Source of the DNA: Balanoglossus misakiensis
Lineage: Eukaryota > Hemichordata
Length of the DNA stretch: 64,000 nt
Direction: 5' to 3'
Assembly: GCA_040954595.2 (NCBI GenBank)
Contig: CM082577.2
Span: 18,228,001 to 18,292,000, forward strand
The notes beneath the pieces were generated by a model that searched no databases, was not told the origin of the DNA, and worked only from the letters and a program-made list of their open reading frames with translations. Made by a program: the position numbers and the translations under genes. Below are positions 1 through 12,101 of this stretch, one piece after another (the stretch's first letter is position 1; each line of letters begins with the position of its first letter).

Positions 1-13
1 TACTCGTTTTCAC

Positions 14-427
14 ATGACTGAGAAATGTAAGCGCTCTTTTGTGAGAAACCTTCACTCCTCTCATATCCAAAACATTTTAGAAGATTCAAGTAGTGCATTT
101 CCCAACACAAGCTGTGTCATTTCAAAACTTAACCTTTCGTTGCAGAAAGCAGGTGCAGATGGTCGCATTCGGTTAAATCCTTGCAGGGTGAAACCAAATC
201 AACCACCCTGGTTTGGCACAAAGTGCAAACAGACCAAAGCTACAGTCTTCAATAAATTAAAGTTGTTCAGACAATTGGGTACACAGGATTCTCTTGACGA
301 GTTTAAGTCTGCAAAGAAACACTTCAAACAGATTTGCAAGAACTGCAAGCATGAGTACCAAAATTCCATTCGTAATTGTTTTCGGGAGGCGGCATCACAA
401 AACTCTGGTGAATTTTGGTCCATTTTT
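14..427 (+). pseudogene. LINE ORF2 fragment (linker between endonuclease and reverse transcriptase)
   Basis: An open frame runs from the window edge to about 427 and matches, in order, the minus-strand LINE ORF2 segment at 45341-45727 of this window: both contain a region ending in KSAKKHFKQICK or KTAKKHFKQICK, then EAAS and GEFWSI. This is the stretch of an APE-type non-LTR retrotransposon ORF2 between the endonuclease and the reverse transcriptase. The protein similarity stops at GEFWSI, where a palindromic minisatellite and then about 3 kb of another repeat begin; the LINE resumes at about 3495 (NSVIGRKKYS). The element's 5' part lies left of the window. It is a dead, interrupted copy. Family membership is an inference from the two copies and the RT downstream. 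Confidence 0.8.
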
Positions 428-590
428 ACGGGCCCAAGCCAAGCCAGGCTTGGGCCCATATTGGTTTCGTTGGGGTTTTTACGGGGCCAAGCCAAGCCAG
501 GCTTGGGCCCGTATTGGTTTCGTTGGGGTTTTTCTTTAGGGCCCAAGCCAAGCCAGGCTTGGGCCCTATTGGTTTCGTTGGAATTTTTCA
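428..590. repeat. Palindromic GGGCCCAAGCC minisatellite, 3 units
   Basis: Three units of roughly 53 bp each contain GGGCCCAAGCCAAGCC followed by AGGCTTGGGCCC, an imperfect inverted repeat that can form a stem, then TATTGGTTTCGTTGG and a T run. Two further units lie in the opposite orientation at 36199-36304. In both places the array sits at the edge of the AGGTCA-rich repeat, so it probably belongs to that element's end. The 229-codon frame crossing it is a read-through of LINE plus repeat, not a gene. Confidence 0.85.
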
Positions 591-2251
591 GTCTTTCTTT
601 ATTCTTGTGTCAATTCTTTGTCGCTCTAGATCTCAGACACTGCTGCAGGTACACTTCTCAAACTTGCTACAGTTGTCAAGGTCAATTAGTAGATGTGCAT
701 TGAACCTGTGAATTTTTAATTAGTCACGTGACCTGGCGGCCATATTGGATTTTCTGAAAAAATGCAAATCTCAGATCTCAGAAACTACAAGTCAGATCGA
801 CTTCAAATTTGGTGTGCAGGTAGTCTACCTTCTACGCATCATTTTTGTAATTGGATACTTTGCTGTAAATGTTGCAGTTTTTTTGCTACAATTTTTTTTC
901 TGAAATCTGGCTTAAATTTCAAAAATCTTCTTCTCCAGAACCGGTGATAACCGAGTGACGCGGTTTGGGGTATGTAGTCACCTAACTGATGTCTATCAAG
1001 TTTGATAAGAAGCATTGTGATTGGTCGAAGATTATGGCGGCCATATTGGATTTTCGAAAAACCATAGTAAAACTGCAAAAATCTTCTTCTCCAGAACGGG
1101 CGATAACTGAGTCGCAAGATTCGGGGAGTATGGTCACAACACTGATGTCTATCAAGTTTGCAAAGAGCATTGTGATTGGTTGAAGATTATGGCGGCCATA
1201 TTGGATTTTGTAAAAAGCAGTGAAAAATTGAAATTCCTTTTCCTAGTCTAAAAATTGACAGCATACAAATTCTTTTCATGCATATCAATCGTCATATGAC
1301 TAAAATATGTTACAAATTTTTGGCGATTTTTCACATGACCTTAGACCTACTTATCACGCGTTATTATTTCTGCATATCTCATTCCAGGCTAACCTATGGG
1401 GCTAGACTTTTGGTTTTTGATGCATGTGGATTAGTGTGTGATCAAAATATTTTGCTACTTTTCATGACCCCTTTGACCTCTGCTGACCTCATTAATTATG
1501 TGCATAGCTAATTACAGGCGAACCAATAGAGCTAGAGGTTTGGTTTTTGTTGGACATGGACCAGTATGGGATCAAAGTTTTTTGCCCAAATGTTGGGTGA
1601 CCTCGGGTGACCTTTGACCTACTTTGGCATATCTCAGCATCCAGAGCAGATACAGCCTTGGCAATTGGCAGGATGGGACCAAAATGTAAAGCCACATTTT
1701 TGGTCACCTGTGACACCTGCTGACCACATTAAATATGCACATACCTAATTACAGGCGAACCAATAGAGCTAGAGTTTTGGTTTTTGCTGGACATGGACCA
1801 GTATGGGTCAAAAATTTTCGCCCAAATGTTGGGTGACCTCTGGTGACCTTTGACCTACTTTCGCAATTCTCAGCATCCACAGCAGATACAGCCTTGGCGT
1901 TTGGAGGTATGGGGCCATAATGAAAAGCCAAAGTTCTGGGTCACCTGTGACACCAGCTTAACTCATTATTTATGTGCATACCTAATTACGGGTTAACCAA
2001 AAGGGCTAGAGGTCTGGTTTTTGTTGGACATGGACCACTATGGGTCAAAATTTTCTGCCCAAATTGTGGGTGACCTATGGGTGACCTTTGATCTACTTAA
2101 CACTATATCAGCACTAAACATAGATATAACCTTGATATTTCATGGGATAAAAGACAGCATTATGTTTCTACTCATTAATTATGTGCATATCTAATAATCA
2201 GATCAGATAATAGAGCTTGGGCCCGGACAATGCTGCTTGCAGCTTTAATTC
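591..2251 (-). mobile_element. AGGTCA-rich iterated repeat, copy L1
   Basis: Read on the minus strand, this repeat starts with AAAGCTGCAAGCAGC (a GCTGC-AA-GCAGC hairpin) plus CCGGGCCCAAGC and ends near GACACAAGAATAAAGAAAG. Inside, a unit of about 240 bp with AGGTCAAAGGTCACC is iterated, followed by units of roughly 165 bp built around ATGGCGGCCATATTGG and the phrase TTCTGGAGAAGAAGATTTTTG. No protein is encoded. Further copies are at 2252-3494 and, inverted, at 30537-37140. With the next copy it has split the LINE ORF2. I do not recognise the superfamily. Confidence 0.75.
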
Positions 2252-3342
2252 CTTCTTTATTCTTATGTCAATTCTTTGCTCTCCTAGATCTCTGAAACGG
2301 CTACAGGTACACTTCTCAAACTTGCTACAGTGGTCAAGGTCAATGAGTAGATGTGAAGTGGCTTGTGAATTTTTAATTAGTCACGTGACTTTGGCCGCCA
2401 TATTGGATTTTCGAAAAAGTACAGTAAACTCTTCAAAAATCTTCTTCTCCAGAACCGGCAATAACCGAGTCATGGGATTTAGGGTATGACATCACCTAAC
2501 TGATGTCTATCATGTTTGCGAAGAGCGTTGTGATTGGTCGAAGATTATGGCGGCCATATTGGATTTTGTAAAAACCAGTGAAAATTAAGAAATCACTTTT
2601 CTAGTCTAAAAATAGATAGCATACAAATTCTTTTTATGGATATGAGTCGTCATATGACTAGAATATGTTGCAAATATTTTGGCAATTTTCACATGACCTT
2701 TGACCTACTTTTTTAAGAACTTGCATATATGCATATATAGCTCATGCTACCTGTTCTAAATGTACCAGAGTTCTGATTTTTGTGCACATTGGTATCACCC
2801 CTGCCAGGACCTACCCCAAATATTTTGGTAATTTTGGCAATGACCTTTGACCTACTTTTGACACATCGTTTTTTTCTGCATATCTAATTCCAGGCTAACC
2901 TAGAGGGCTATCATTTTGGTTGTTGATGTATGTGGATTTGTATGTGATCATAAAATTTCGCTACTTTTCATGACCCCTTTGACCTCTGCTGACCTCATTA
3001 AATATGCGCATACCTAATTACAGATGAACCAATAGTCCTAGAGGTTTGGTTTTTGTTGGACATGGACCAGTATTGGGTCAAATTTGTTTGCCCAAATGTT
3101 GGGTGACTTTGGGTGACCTTTGACCTACGCTTATCTCGACATCCACAGCAGATACAGCCTTGGCGATTGGAGGTATGGGGCCATAATGAAAAGCCAAAGT
3201 TTTGGGTCACCTGTGACCCCTGCTCAACTCATTATTTATGTGCATACCTAATTTCGTGCTAACCAAAAGGCCTGGACATGGACCACTATGGGTCAAAATT
3301 TTCTGCCCAAATTGTGGGTGACCTCTGGGTGACCTTTGACCT
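1608..3342 (-). promoter_or_regulatory. Cluster of perfect DR1 motifs (left cluster, 6 sites)
   Basis: TGACCTTTGACCT, the reverse complement of AGGTCA-A-AGGTCA, occurs exactly at 1608-1620, 1844-1856, 2694-2706, 2841-2853, 3114-3126 and 3330-3342. This is the consensus DR1 element bound by nuclear receptors of the HNF4, RXR/PPAR and COUP-TF type. The sites are part of the repeat units, so they multiply with it. The motif match is direct; binding in vivo is untested. Confidence 0.5.
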
Positions 3343-3494
3343 ACTTAACACTATATCAGCACCAAACATAGATATAACCTTGATATTTCATGGGATAAAC
3401 ACAGCATTATGTTTCTTCTCATTAATTATGTGCATATCTAATATCAGATCAGATAATAGAGCTTGGGCCCGGACAATGCTGCTTGCAGCTTTAA
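2252..3494 (-). mobile_element. AGGTCA-rich iterated repeat, copy L2
   Basis: This is a second, head-to-tail copy of the preceding repeat. Its right end (GGGCCCGGACAATGCTGCTTGCAGCTTTAAT) is the same 5' end read backwards that closes copy L1 near 2216-2251. The LINE ORF2 resumes directly at 3495. Perfect TGACCTTTGACCT motifs lie at 2694, 2841, 3114 and 3330. It is non-coding. Confidence 0.75.
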
Positions 3495-5830
3495 TAAACT
3501 CTGTGATTGGCCGCAAGAAATACTCCCAAAGTGAAATTAGTATTCAGTCATGGTTTGACTACTTCAGTAAACTATACAAAAATGCCACGACATTGAATCG
3601 GGGGATTTTGAGTTCTTGCGCTCTGTGGAGGAAGAAATAAATCTGTATACATGAACAACAATGATCTAGACGAGAACGATCAGCATACCAATGATGTGTG
3701 TAATGATCCAATAACAGAAACTGAAGTCTTGAATTGTCTGAGAAAGCTTAAAAAAGGGAAAGCACCAGGGCCTGATGGTCTGCCCAACGAATTTTATAGC
3801 TATGCAGCGGATGTAATTTTGCCACTATTAGTGCAAACATTCAACTTTATTTTTGAGTCTGGAAGTTTTCCCCCTGAGTGGTCAGTTGCCATTGTCATTC
3901 CACTATTCAAGAAAGGAGTCAAAAGTGATGTAAACAACTACAGGGGTATTTCTTTGTTAAATGCGCTTGGAAAGGTCTTTACTTCAATACTGAACGATCG
4001 CTTAACAAAATGGTCCGACAGATCAAATATCCTCTCAGACTGCCAAGCAGGTTTTAGAAAAAATCACGGCACTACGGATAACATTTATACCTTACACGCC
4101 ATCATTCAGAAATATTTAAGTGTCCGTCGTGGAAAACTTTACTGTCTCTTCATTGACTTTTCCAAGGCATTTGACAGGGTTTACCACTCCCTCCTGTTGT
4201 ACAAACTCATGTCGCTAGGCGTCAAGGGGAAAATGTTTCGTATTTTAAAATCCACGTATTCCAATATTAAGTCGTGTGTCAGAGCTGGCAATGTCTCATC
4301 ACACTATTTTGATTGTCCTGCTGGGGTTAGGCAGGGATGTATCCTAAGCCCTATATTATTCAGTTTCTTTATAGAAGAACTGAACTCCATGTACATGTCA
4401 GCTGGTATTATGGGTGTTCAACTTACCCAAGAATTGTATGACCTTTTCTGTTTATTATACGCAGATGATGTCGTCATTTTTGCTGATTCTATTAGAAATT
4501 TGCAATGTTTGATTGACATTTTAGCCCTCTTTTGCACTAAATGGCGTATGCAGATCAATTTTGATAAAACAAAGGTAATGATATTTCGTAAAGGTGGCCA
4601 TCGTTCGCGATGGGAGAAATGGCATTTTAATGGAACTGCGATTGAGATTGTTTCTTATTATAAGTACCTTGGCCTTCTCCTTTCCTCACGAAATTCATGG
4701 TCCAAAGCAGTTTGCACCTTAGCCAACCACGCAAACAAAGCCTTAACTTCACTCTCAGTCGCAAGGTGGAAACTTGGCCACTTTGATTTTAATGTTCATT
4801 TTAAACTATTTGATGTGCTTATTCTGCCAATCCTTTGTTATGGTTCAGAAGTCTGGGGCCATCTATATTTTGATGCTATAGAGAAAATTCAAAGGAATTG
4901 GTGCAGAAGAATATTGGGTTTACCTAAGAATGCCACAAATGAAGCTATACTCGGAGAATGTGGGCGCTTCCCTATTTATTATTACACCCTGAAACGTTGT
5001 ATTAGTTTTTGGTTAAAGCTGTTAGAAATGCCCAATGACAGAATTCCGAAGCAAGCTTATATTATGTTATGTAATTTGGACTGTATAGGCAGATATTCTG
5101 TTCTCATTTGGGCTGGGTTTTGCATGGGTTGCTCAGGAAGTGGGCAACAAGCAATTATTTCTTTCGACATTCCAACTAAGAGTGCAGGATATTTTTAGAC
5201 AACAATGGAGAGAAAACATGGTTTTGAAACCAAAACTTCGCACTTACATTCAATTCAAGAGTATTTTAGAACCTGAAAAATATCTTTCCATTCAGTGTCA
5301 CCACAATGTTATCCAAATGTATTCACGTTTTCGGTGTTCTTCACTTCCTCTCGCTATAGAGGAAGGCAGAAGACACCACATTGACCCAGCAGACAGACAT
5401 TGTAAATTTTGTATGTAACACCAAAGCAGTTGAAGATGAGTACCACTTTTTAGTAATTTGTCCACTGTATAATAATCTCAGAGTACGATACTTACCGACT
5501 GATCTGTTTTTAGAGCCAAACTTTTATAAGTTTATCAATGTAATGAACACAAATGATTCAGACACCATACTCAGGCTTTGTAATTTTGTTCATAGAGCAG
5601 TCAAGCTCAGAGAAAGAGCCGATGCAAATGTATAACATTTTCACTACTGATTTGTATATCTCTCCCACTGTACCTTACTTCCGTTTTCATATCCACGAGG
5701 TATTTGTATTCTTTTTTTTTTGATGAAGTAATGGAAATACTGAATGTAACCCCCTTTGCACCTGGGCTGGAGGTCTTGAAACGCAAATAAAGCATTATAT
5801 TATTATAAAGCATTATATTATTATTACTAT
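3495..5830 (+). pseudogene. LINE ORF2 reverse transcriptase, decayed copy 1, with 3' end
   Basis: This continues the LINE begun at 14. The main open frame (3651-5198) carries the RT in order: KGKAPGPDGLPNEFY, IVIPLFKKG, NNYRGISLL, CQAGFRKNH, FIDFSKAFDRV, AGVRQGCILSP and the catalytic LYADDVVIFAD, then the thumb region with YYKYLGLLLSS. Frameshifts near 3630, 5150-5200 and 5380-5420 split the C-terminal part, which ends in a Cys-His cluster (HCKFC ... DEYHFLVICPLYNNLR) and a stop at 5635. The short 3' UTR ends at about 5830 in ATTATATTATTATAAAG-type repeats. The domain order fits the APE-type LINEs (Jockey, CR1 or I groups); I cannot place the clade. Several frameshifts and the 3 kb insertion make it inactive. 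Confidence 0.9.
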
Positions 5831-5835
5831 AACCT

Positions 5836-6925
5836 CAATGTACATTTTTGCACACATATAACAGCTGCTAGATATGAAGATAGAATTCAATCATAAACAA
5901 CCCTGCGAAATTGTGCTAGAAACTGCGGATCAGTCTCACCATTAAACACTCACAACTGACGAGATTTCGTTACTGTACCCACTACACTGCTGTGCTACGT
6001 CAGTGAAATTTGGAAGCGCAAAGGACAAAAACTAGAGCATGCCCAAATTCTTGAATAATTCCCTAATCCATACAGTGGAAGGTGTGAAGAGCAAAAGACT
6101 CTGTAGAGAGTAACGAATAGGCAGTACAATGTAAAACCATTAAACTATAGCCTAAGTACTCGTTGGTAAATATAGATATGGAGTGCAATGACAATTAAGC
6201 TGAAGTAAGGGTCAAGGTTCGGGGCACTCTTTATTTTTTTACGACTGACATGCAGCAGTCGAGTCTCACAAGGTTTCTGTGACTGATTTATTTCATTGCA
6301 ACCGTACTTCTCCCCGTTACAACCAGATTCCTGAGAATTTAATAATTTTCTTTGCATCATGTAAATATACGTATGATATTAACAATCAGAACAATAAATA
6401 AATTCAGTGCATGATAGCCTAATGTGTCTTGATATACAAAATGTGATCTGCATAACATTGACAACTTCGTCATATCCGTCCATTGCAAATATTTCTGGTG
6501 ACTAACACATATATCTCTCTATCTGCTTTAATCACAAAACATGTATTTATTTTCAAAATATTAGCATATTACGTTTAGAAGCGTATGTGTAAGAATGATA
6601 TCCTGGCTACAAAAATCGCCATGTTCTGTCTGTGTACCATCGGGATTCACTTCATGGTTTGACCTATGTTTTCGCTGACCTTTTGTGTGAATCACGTGAC
6701 CTGTGAAAGGTCATTAATACACGCAGATAAAGGTTAACTGCTATTTGCAAAATTCGTGCATCCGGAAGTTGCACAATAGCTTGCCTACGTATACGTCTTT
6801 GGGCATATTTTAGCATCGGCGAAATTAGGCTCTTTCCATGGGGCACTTGTGCAAGGTATGGTCACATAAATTACAACTAAAGGCAATATCCTTGCTCTAA
6901 TAGGAAGTAGTATAATAGACAATTA
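5836..6925. other. No recognisable gene
   Basis: AT-rich sequence with only short chance frames. I see no homology, repeat family or RNA gene here. Confidence 0.5.
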
Positions 6926-7085
6926 TATATAATTCCCCCCGTATTTCGAACGAGTGTGTCTGCGTCGCGGACGAGTGATTCCCCGTATAGCGGCCGTATC
7001 CGCAGGCGAGGAGGAATACAGCTATACGGGGAACCACGAGTTCGCGACGCAGACACACGAGTGAGGAATACGGGAGAATTATATG
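6926..7085. mobile_element. Foldback (inverted-repeat) element
   Basis: Two imperfect arms of about 62 bp face each other. The left arm begins TATAATTCCCCCCGTATT and includes GTGTGTCTGCGTCGCG; the right arm contains CGCGACGCAGACACACGAG and ends CGGGAGAATTATAT. The loop is about 30 bp. It has the structure of a short MITE or foldback element and is GC-richer than its surroundings. Confidence 0.7.
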
Positions 7086-8098
7086 TTTATCACATACATA
7101 GACCAGGTTTCCATGAAATTGAGTTTCATTGTGAATTTAAAACATTTCAGCGAAAAAAACGTTGGCACTATTTTAAAAAGATCGACAGGTCATGTTATGC
7201 GGTCGGGGTCACACGCAACGAACCGCGATCAGCTGTAGCAATGGCTGTAGTAATAACGGGGGCTCGAAGGTTAAGTTTATCGTGCTATTTTTGAGTGAAA
7301 TCAGACGAAATATGAGACACAATAGGTATCGCTTCGCCTGAAGATATTTTTGGTAGGTAAATATGGATGAAAGCACTGACAACACGGCGAATTCAGAAAA
7401 CTACGAAGAACGTTACTTTGATTGAAAGCGCGGCCCCATTGTTTACAACGCCGGATATTTTATAACGGGTCGAACAACATTGACTTTTCGAATAGAAATT
7501 GCAAGCAGCATATCAATTTGTGAAACACTTTAGCAATAAAGTCATTGTTAAATATTTATATTGAAGACGTGTTAGTTTAAAATCTAAATGCAAACTTTTA
7601 TCCAAGATTCACAGAGAATTTGCAGCATGGAAACCGATAAACATCATGTATCTGAAACATTGAAAACACAATAGGTCATGGTGAATCGATGTCTTTACTG
7701 AAAATGCTGGGAAATGACGAGAAAAAATTGGCTTTTCTCCTACTACATGTCCTGAGAAATGTCATTGCTATTGCCTGAAATAAAACATGGTCGTCGCTCG
7801 CCTGCTCGACTCGACCTGTTGACTGACTCGACTGCAAGCTGTTGTTGTTGTGCTGCTCTACGCTCGAGCTCCAGCGATGTCGATCGTGATGTTTAACTTG
7901 CAATTTATCATGCTCGTTTTACATTTAAAACATGTGCTTTATTACCCCATATTTCCCTGTGCTCCATAAGTCTCCCACTTTTGGGATTCGGGCATATTTC
8001 AGATCGAGAACAGGTGATTTTTGTTTGTTTACATAAAGAAAATAGTCCGGGCATCCATATTCAACACATGTGTAATATGCATTCGTCGAGGTAATATA
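7086..8098. other. No recognisable gene
   Basis: No coding sequence or known repeat is supported; the frames present are short and lack domain features. Confidence 0.45.
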
Positions 8099-8124
8099 CC
8101 TATAGTGTGACGTCACACTATAGG
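8099..8124. promoter_or_regulatory. 26-bp perfect palindrome centred on TGACGTCA
   Basis: CCTATAGTGTGAC and its exact reverse complement abut, with the full cAMP-response-element core TGACGTCA at the centre. A perfect 26-bp palindrome is unlikely by chance. It could be a CREB/ATF site or the relic of a foldback element. No gene start is recognised nearby. Confidence 0.45.
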
Positions 8125-8327
8125 GATAACTGGGTCTATGTATGTGACATTCAGATAAATCCATTGTTCAACCCCAGGGTCTATGGTTCAACCAACCAGA
8201 TTCCATACTTCTGTGAAAGCGGAGGTTTCTCTATACCAGTGCCATTGCACTCTGCTAATTTGGACCTGGACCCACTACGATGAGTGACTGTGTTTTAATG
8301 AGTATACACATGATGACTGGCCATAAG

Positions 8328-8437
8328 GGCAACAACATACGTCTGAAACCCGAGGGACTGTGAGATGCGGCCTCGTGAAACAGTCTGTTTTTCGGGGTGA
8401 CTCACAGTCCCGAGGGTGAAAGACGCATGCTGTTGCC
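8328..8437. mobile_element. Foldback (inverted-repeat) element
   Basis: Arms of about 37 bp pair imperfectly: GGCAACAACATACGTC and CGAGGGACTGTGAG on the left, CTCACAGTCCCGAGGG and GACGCATGCTGTTGCC on the right, with a loop of about 35 bp. It is non-coding and resembles a small MITE. Confidence 0.65.
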
Positions 8438-10380
8438 CGACAAGCAAGTTAACATGTGTTTTGTAACACATCTCATCCGCAGCTACGCATAAGAACTCAC
8501 GATACACACAGTGTATGGTGAAATTTCTCGACTATCGTGCCCCTCGGCCGCAGACGACATCTTTGTTTACTTTCCATTTCGCGCATGCGCAATATGCTGC
8601 TTTTGAAGTGAGCGGGCATCGTTTTTTGGAACTGATGCCAGGCGGGCAGAAGTTCCGACAACTGACGACTGATGACGTCGTTTTATATGGATCAGCACAA
8701 AAAGAACGCATACCACGAGACTATCGATTGACGAATGAGAACACAGACTGTGGATGAGGTGTGTTACAAACTGAACTGAATCATGGTAAAATACTGTGAT
8801 ACGCACATGCGGTTAGTCCCTAATTTACCCTTTGTTATTACGTGAATGTTTCAAACTTCTTGAGTTCGCCTAAATTTGTGCTGCTTAATCTGGCAGATTA
8901 GAATTCTCCACACTTAACCAAAGCTGGCATTGCTTTTTAAAATGATATTTAAATAATGTTTGACAATTGGAGAAACGGAAATCATTGGTGACATTTCCGA
9001 CAAGAAACATGGTTTATGCACATTGCACTTAATCGCATTACAAAACTTGATTACCGAACTTGACATATGGTTGGTATATACCCATACTCACAACTGGCTT
9101 ATTTATTGAAGTTTTAAAATTTGTCTTGTATTTATTCTCAGATCACACACATCCAAAGTACATGACGTCGCGGAAAAACTATACTTCGACAAATAACATA
9201 CTATCAGAAAGTAAACAGTCTAGGAGGAGTCGAATAAATTAAGCAGATTTCAGCACCAAACTCAGAGAAAAAAGAACGGAAACAAATGTTACTAAATAAT
9301 GATAATCTAAATCGCCATCATATTTTGACTTCCCTTCCTCTGCTATATTTGCGTAACATTTAAAAGTAAAGAGAAAATACGCAGGTATCCTCACTTTGTG
9401 AGTGTAGGCTTTCACAAATCACATGGTTCACATAATGTTTGTGTATATCAATATACTCGAGAGCTTTTACGATTTGATACATTTTAAGTGTACAATACGC
9501 CTGCTTGTATATAGACAATACGATGTTCATTAGGCTAAATTTTATAGTATTTGTGGTCACCTTAGCAGTACGATGTTTTCTGAAGATCTTCGTACATGCA
9601 CCATTCCGCTCTTTACGGACATTTGCTGATTAACAAGTGAAAGCGTGTTTCTTACATTGTATGGAAGCTGGTGTTTTAACCAATTGTTTACGACTAAACG
9701 GAATTGCTGCCATGGTTTGTGGAAAGAAACTTTGAATAAACTTCTCCTCTGTGTTTGATTTTTCATATAGGCTACCAAAGACAAACAACCAATAATGGTT
9801 ATTTTATAGACATAAAATGCGAAAGCAAACACCAATCGACTAGTGAGCTAGACTATAAACCTAACGAATAAATAGGGGATACTGTAATTAGAATTGGGGT
9901 ACGGTCACTATTTTTTTTTCATGCAAGGTCATTTTGATAAAATATGACCCAAATGTTGAAAAATATGCGTGTTTGGAGGCAGTTACCGTCGAGCGGGCAC
10001 GCAGGCCTGCAGGTCTTGGTGTTGCTGTACCAATGTATTGTTGTTGCTATGTTACTTTAAAATACGTTTTTTTGTGGCTGCCTGTGATCTGTTTCGTGCT
10101 GTTCATTCAGCTGTAGCTAATCTTTATCGTGCTGCTGTTGAATATTTGTTGTTGTCTTTCGGAAACATTTGTATACTAGTACGAGAAGTAGGAATCACAG
10201 ACAACAACATCCCCGAGATATATGTTGGGCTAACCAAGAACGACTAAAAATAGCGTCAATGACACTGTGATCCCATTTGAGGATTATGCGGAAACAGTGA
10301 CACACCAGAATAAAAATTACAGGTGACATTGCAAGCAGATATGATCTAACCATATATAAATATGGCATGTAAAAACATTA
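8438..10380. other. No recognisable gene
   Basis: Only short frames without domains. A CpG-containing patch around 8540-8700 reads through on both strands but shows no protein family. Confidence 0.45.
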
Positions 10381-11720
10381 ACAAGGAACATGCCCAATAA
10401 ACTGTCATGTGTCATGGCAGTCTTACGAGTGGTGCTAGAAAAAAAATGACCAAAAATTGTCTGTGCAAACACATATGAGAAGCAACTTCTTTAAGTCAGC
10501 CCTGGAACAGACACACAGACAGACAGACAGACACACACTGACCTGCCACTGGTAATTAAAAAAATTAATAGCTGGTGGTCTCTGTAACAGCTGGCCTATT
10601 AAAGTTATGTAAACATGTCTTAGTTCGGGGTAACAACTTCTTGTAAATAGTAACTTTAAAAACAACTGGACAATTGTTTAGGAGAAGATTTGATAACCAA
10701 TAACAAAGAAACTTACAAAACAACTCGCTAAATATTGAATATTTCTGATATCAGAATTGAATAAAAGTTGGACATATACATGTATGTGTTATGAAATTAT
10801 ATCCTAAATTTCAAAAGCAACCAGAGAAAAAATAAATTTCAAAGCAATCCAACAAGCAGTTTCACAGAAAATATTTGTTCAAATATTTGTGGCAAAAACA
10901 CAAATTTGCAAATATCACCAAAATTGTACAATATCTTACTTCAATCACTACAAGGAACATGCCTGCCAAAGTTCAATGCAATATGACAAGCAGTTTCAGA
11001 GAAAACAATTTTTGACAAAAACGGCAAAAGTTTCCCCGATGACACATTTATGCAAATATCACATTTTTTACAACATATTACTTAGGTTACCCCTACGAAC
11101 ATGCCTACCAAATTGCAAAGCAATCTGGCACGCGGTTTTAAAGAAAAAAAATGTTGACCAAAAATGGCAAATATTGCTCAAAATTATAAATATGCAAATT
11201 TTGCAACAATTTGAACAAACCTATGGTTACTCAGACAACCATTAGGAAGCTTCATGCTAAATTTCAAAGAAGTAAGCCCATCACTTTCAGAAATGAAGAC
11301 TTTTTACCAATAGCATGGAAAAATACAAAAATGCATAAAAAATAGGAAATCGATAATATTTGCTCAAAACATACAGGACTGTTTTGAGGTTGACATAAGG
11401 TATATGCATACCAATTTTCAAATCAATATGACCAGTGGTTGTTGCGTTTTTGAGTTATGACCAATTTCACATTTTCTCAGCTAATTTGCATATTTTTGGC
11501 AATGACAACTTCATTTGAACAAACTTCCATCTACAGCCATGCCTGCATCTACACACCAAATATCGAGGTCATACGTGCTGCGGCCTTCAAGTTTTTGATG
11601 TGGACGGACATACAGACATACATGTACATCCATCCATTCATCCATCCATACATACATACAGACGTAACCGGTCCTATAAGGTCCCACGGTACATACCAAT
11701 GGGACCTAAAAACGAGATAC
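10381..11720 (+). repeat. Internally iterated dispersed repeat
   Basis: A phrase like CCAAATTTCAAAGCAATCTG-ACAAGCAGTTTCAGAGAAAA recurs in degenerate form near 10837, 10966, 11108, 11261 and 11412, spaced about 130-155 bp. A CAGACAGACAGACACACAC run sits at 10505-10542. The element ends in GACGGACATACAGACATACA, CATCCATC runs and CCTATAAGGTCCCACGGTACATACC. A related copy is at 21925-22490. The frames through it encode nothing recognisable. Confidence 0.6.
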
Positions 11721-12101
11721 AGAAACCACACTCCATCATTCCGACTCGCACGCTCCAGGAACTCTACCGAACTCAGTAACATATTTGGACACTGAAGGAC
11801 AACAACACCATCCACAGTATTTCATGGAAAGTCATAGCCAAAGCCAAGTCATGTGACATCAATTAACAAGCGGGGCAACCTTTACTTATCAGAGAAATTT
11901 AATATTATCCAACCAGAGAAACGAACTCGTGTTTCCGCGTCGAAACAGAAGCAAGGTACTGTTATTCAACAACTGACTTTAATACACTCCACTACGTATC
12001 CCACTGCTCCCCCTGTATAACATCAACAATCTATATATTTCAACGTACTTCCTTCATAGCTTCAGAGATCAATAAAAGCAGACTGTACCACAATTTAACA
12101 A

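Noticed and set aside
14-703. 229-codon frame as one protein
   Set aside because: Only residues up to about GEFWSIF are LINE; the rest is read-through into the palindromic minisatellite and repeat.
1020-1060. CCATATTGG as a serum-response (CArG) element
   Set aside because: The core has only five A/T bases between CC and GG; the CArG consensus needs six.
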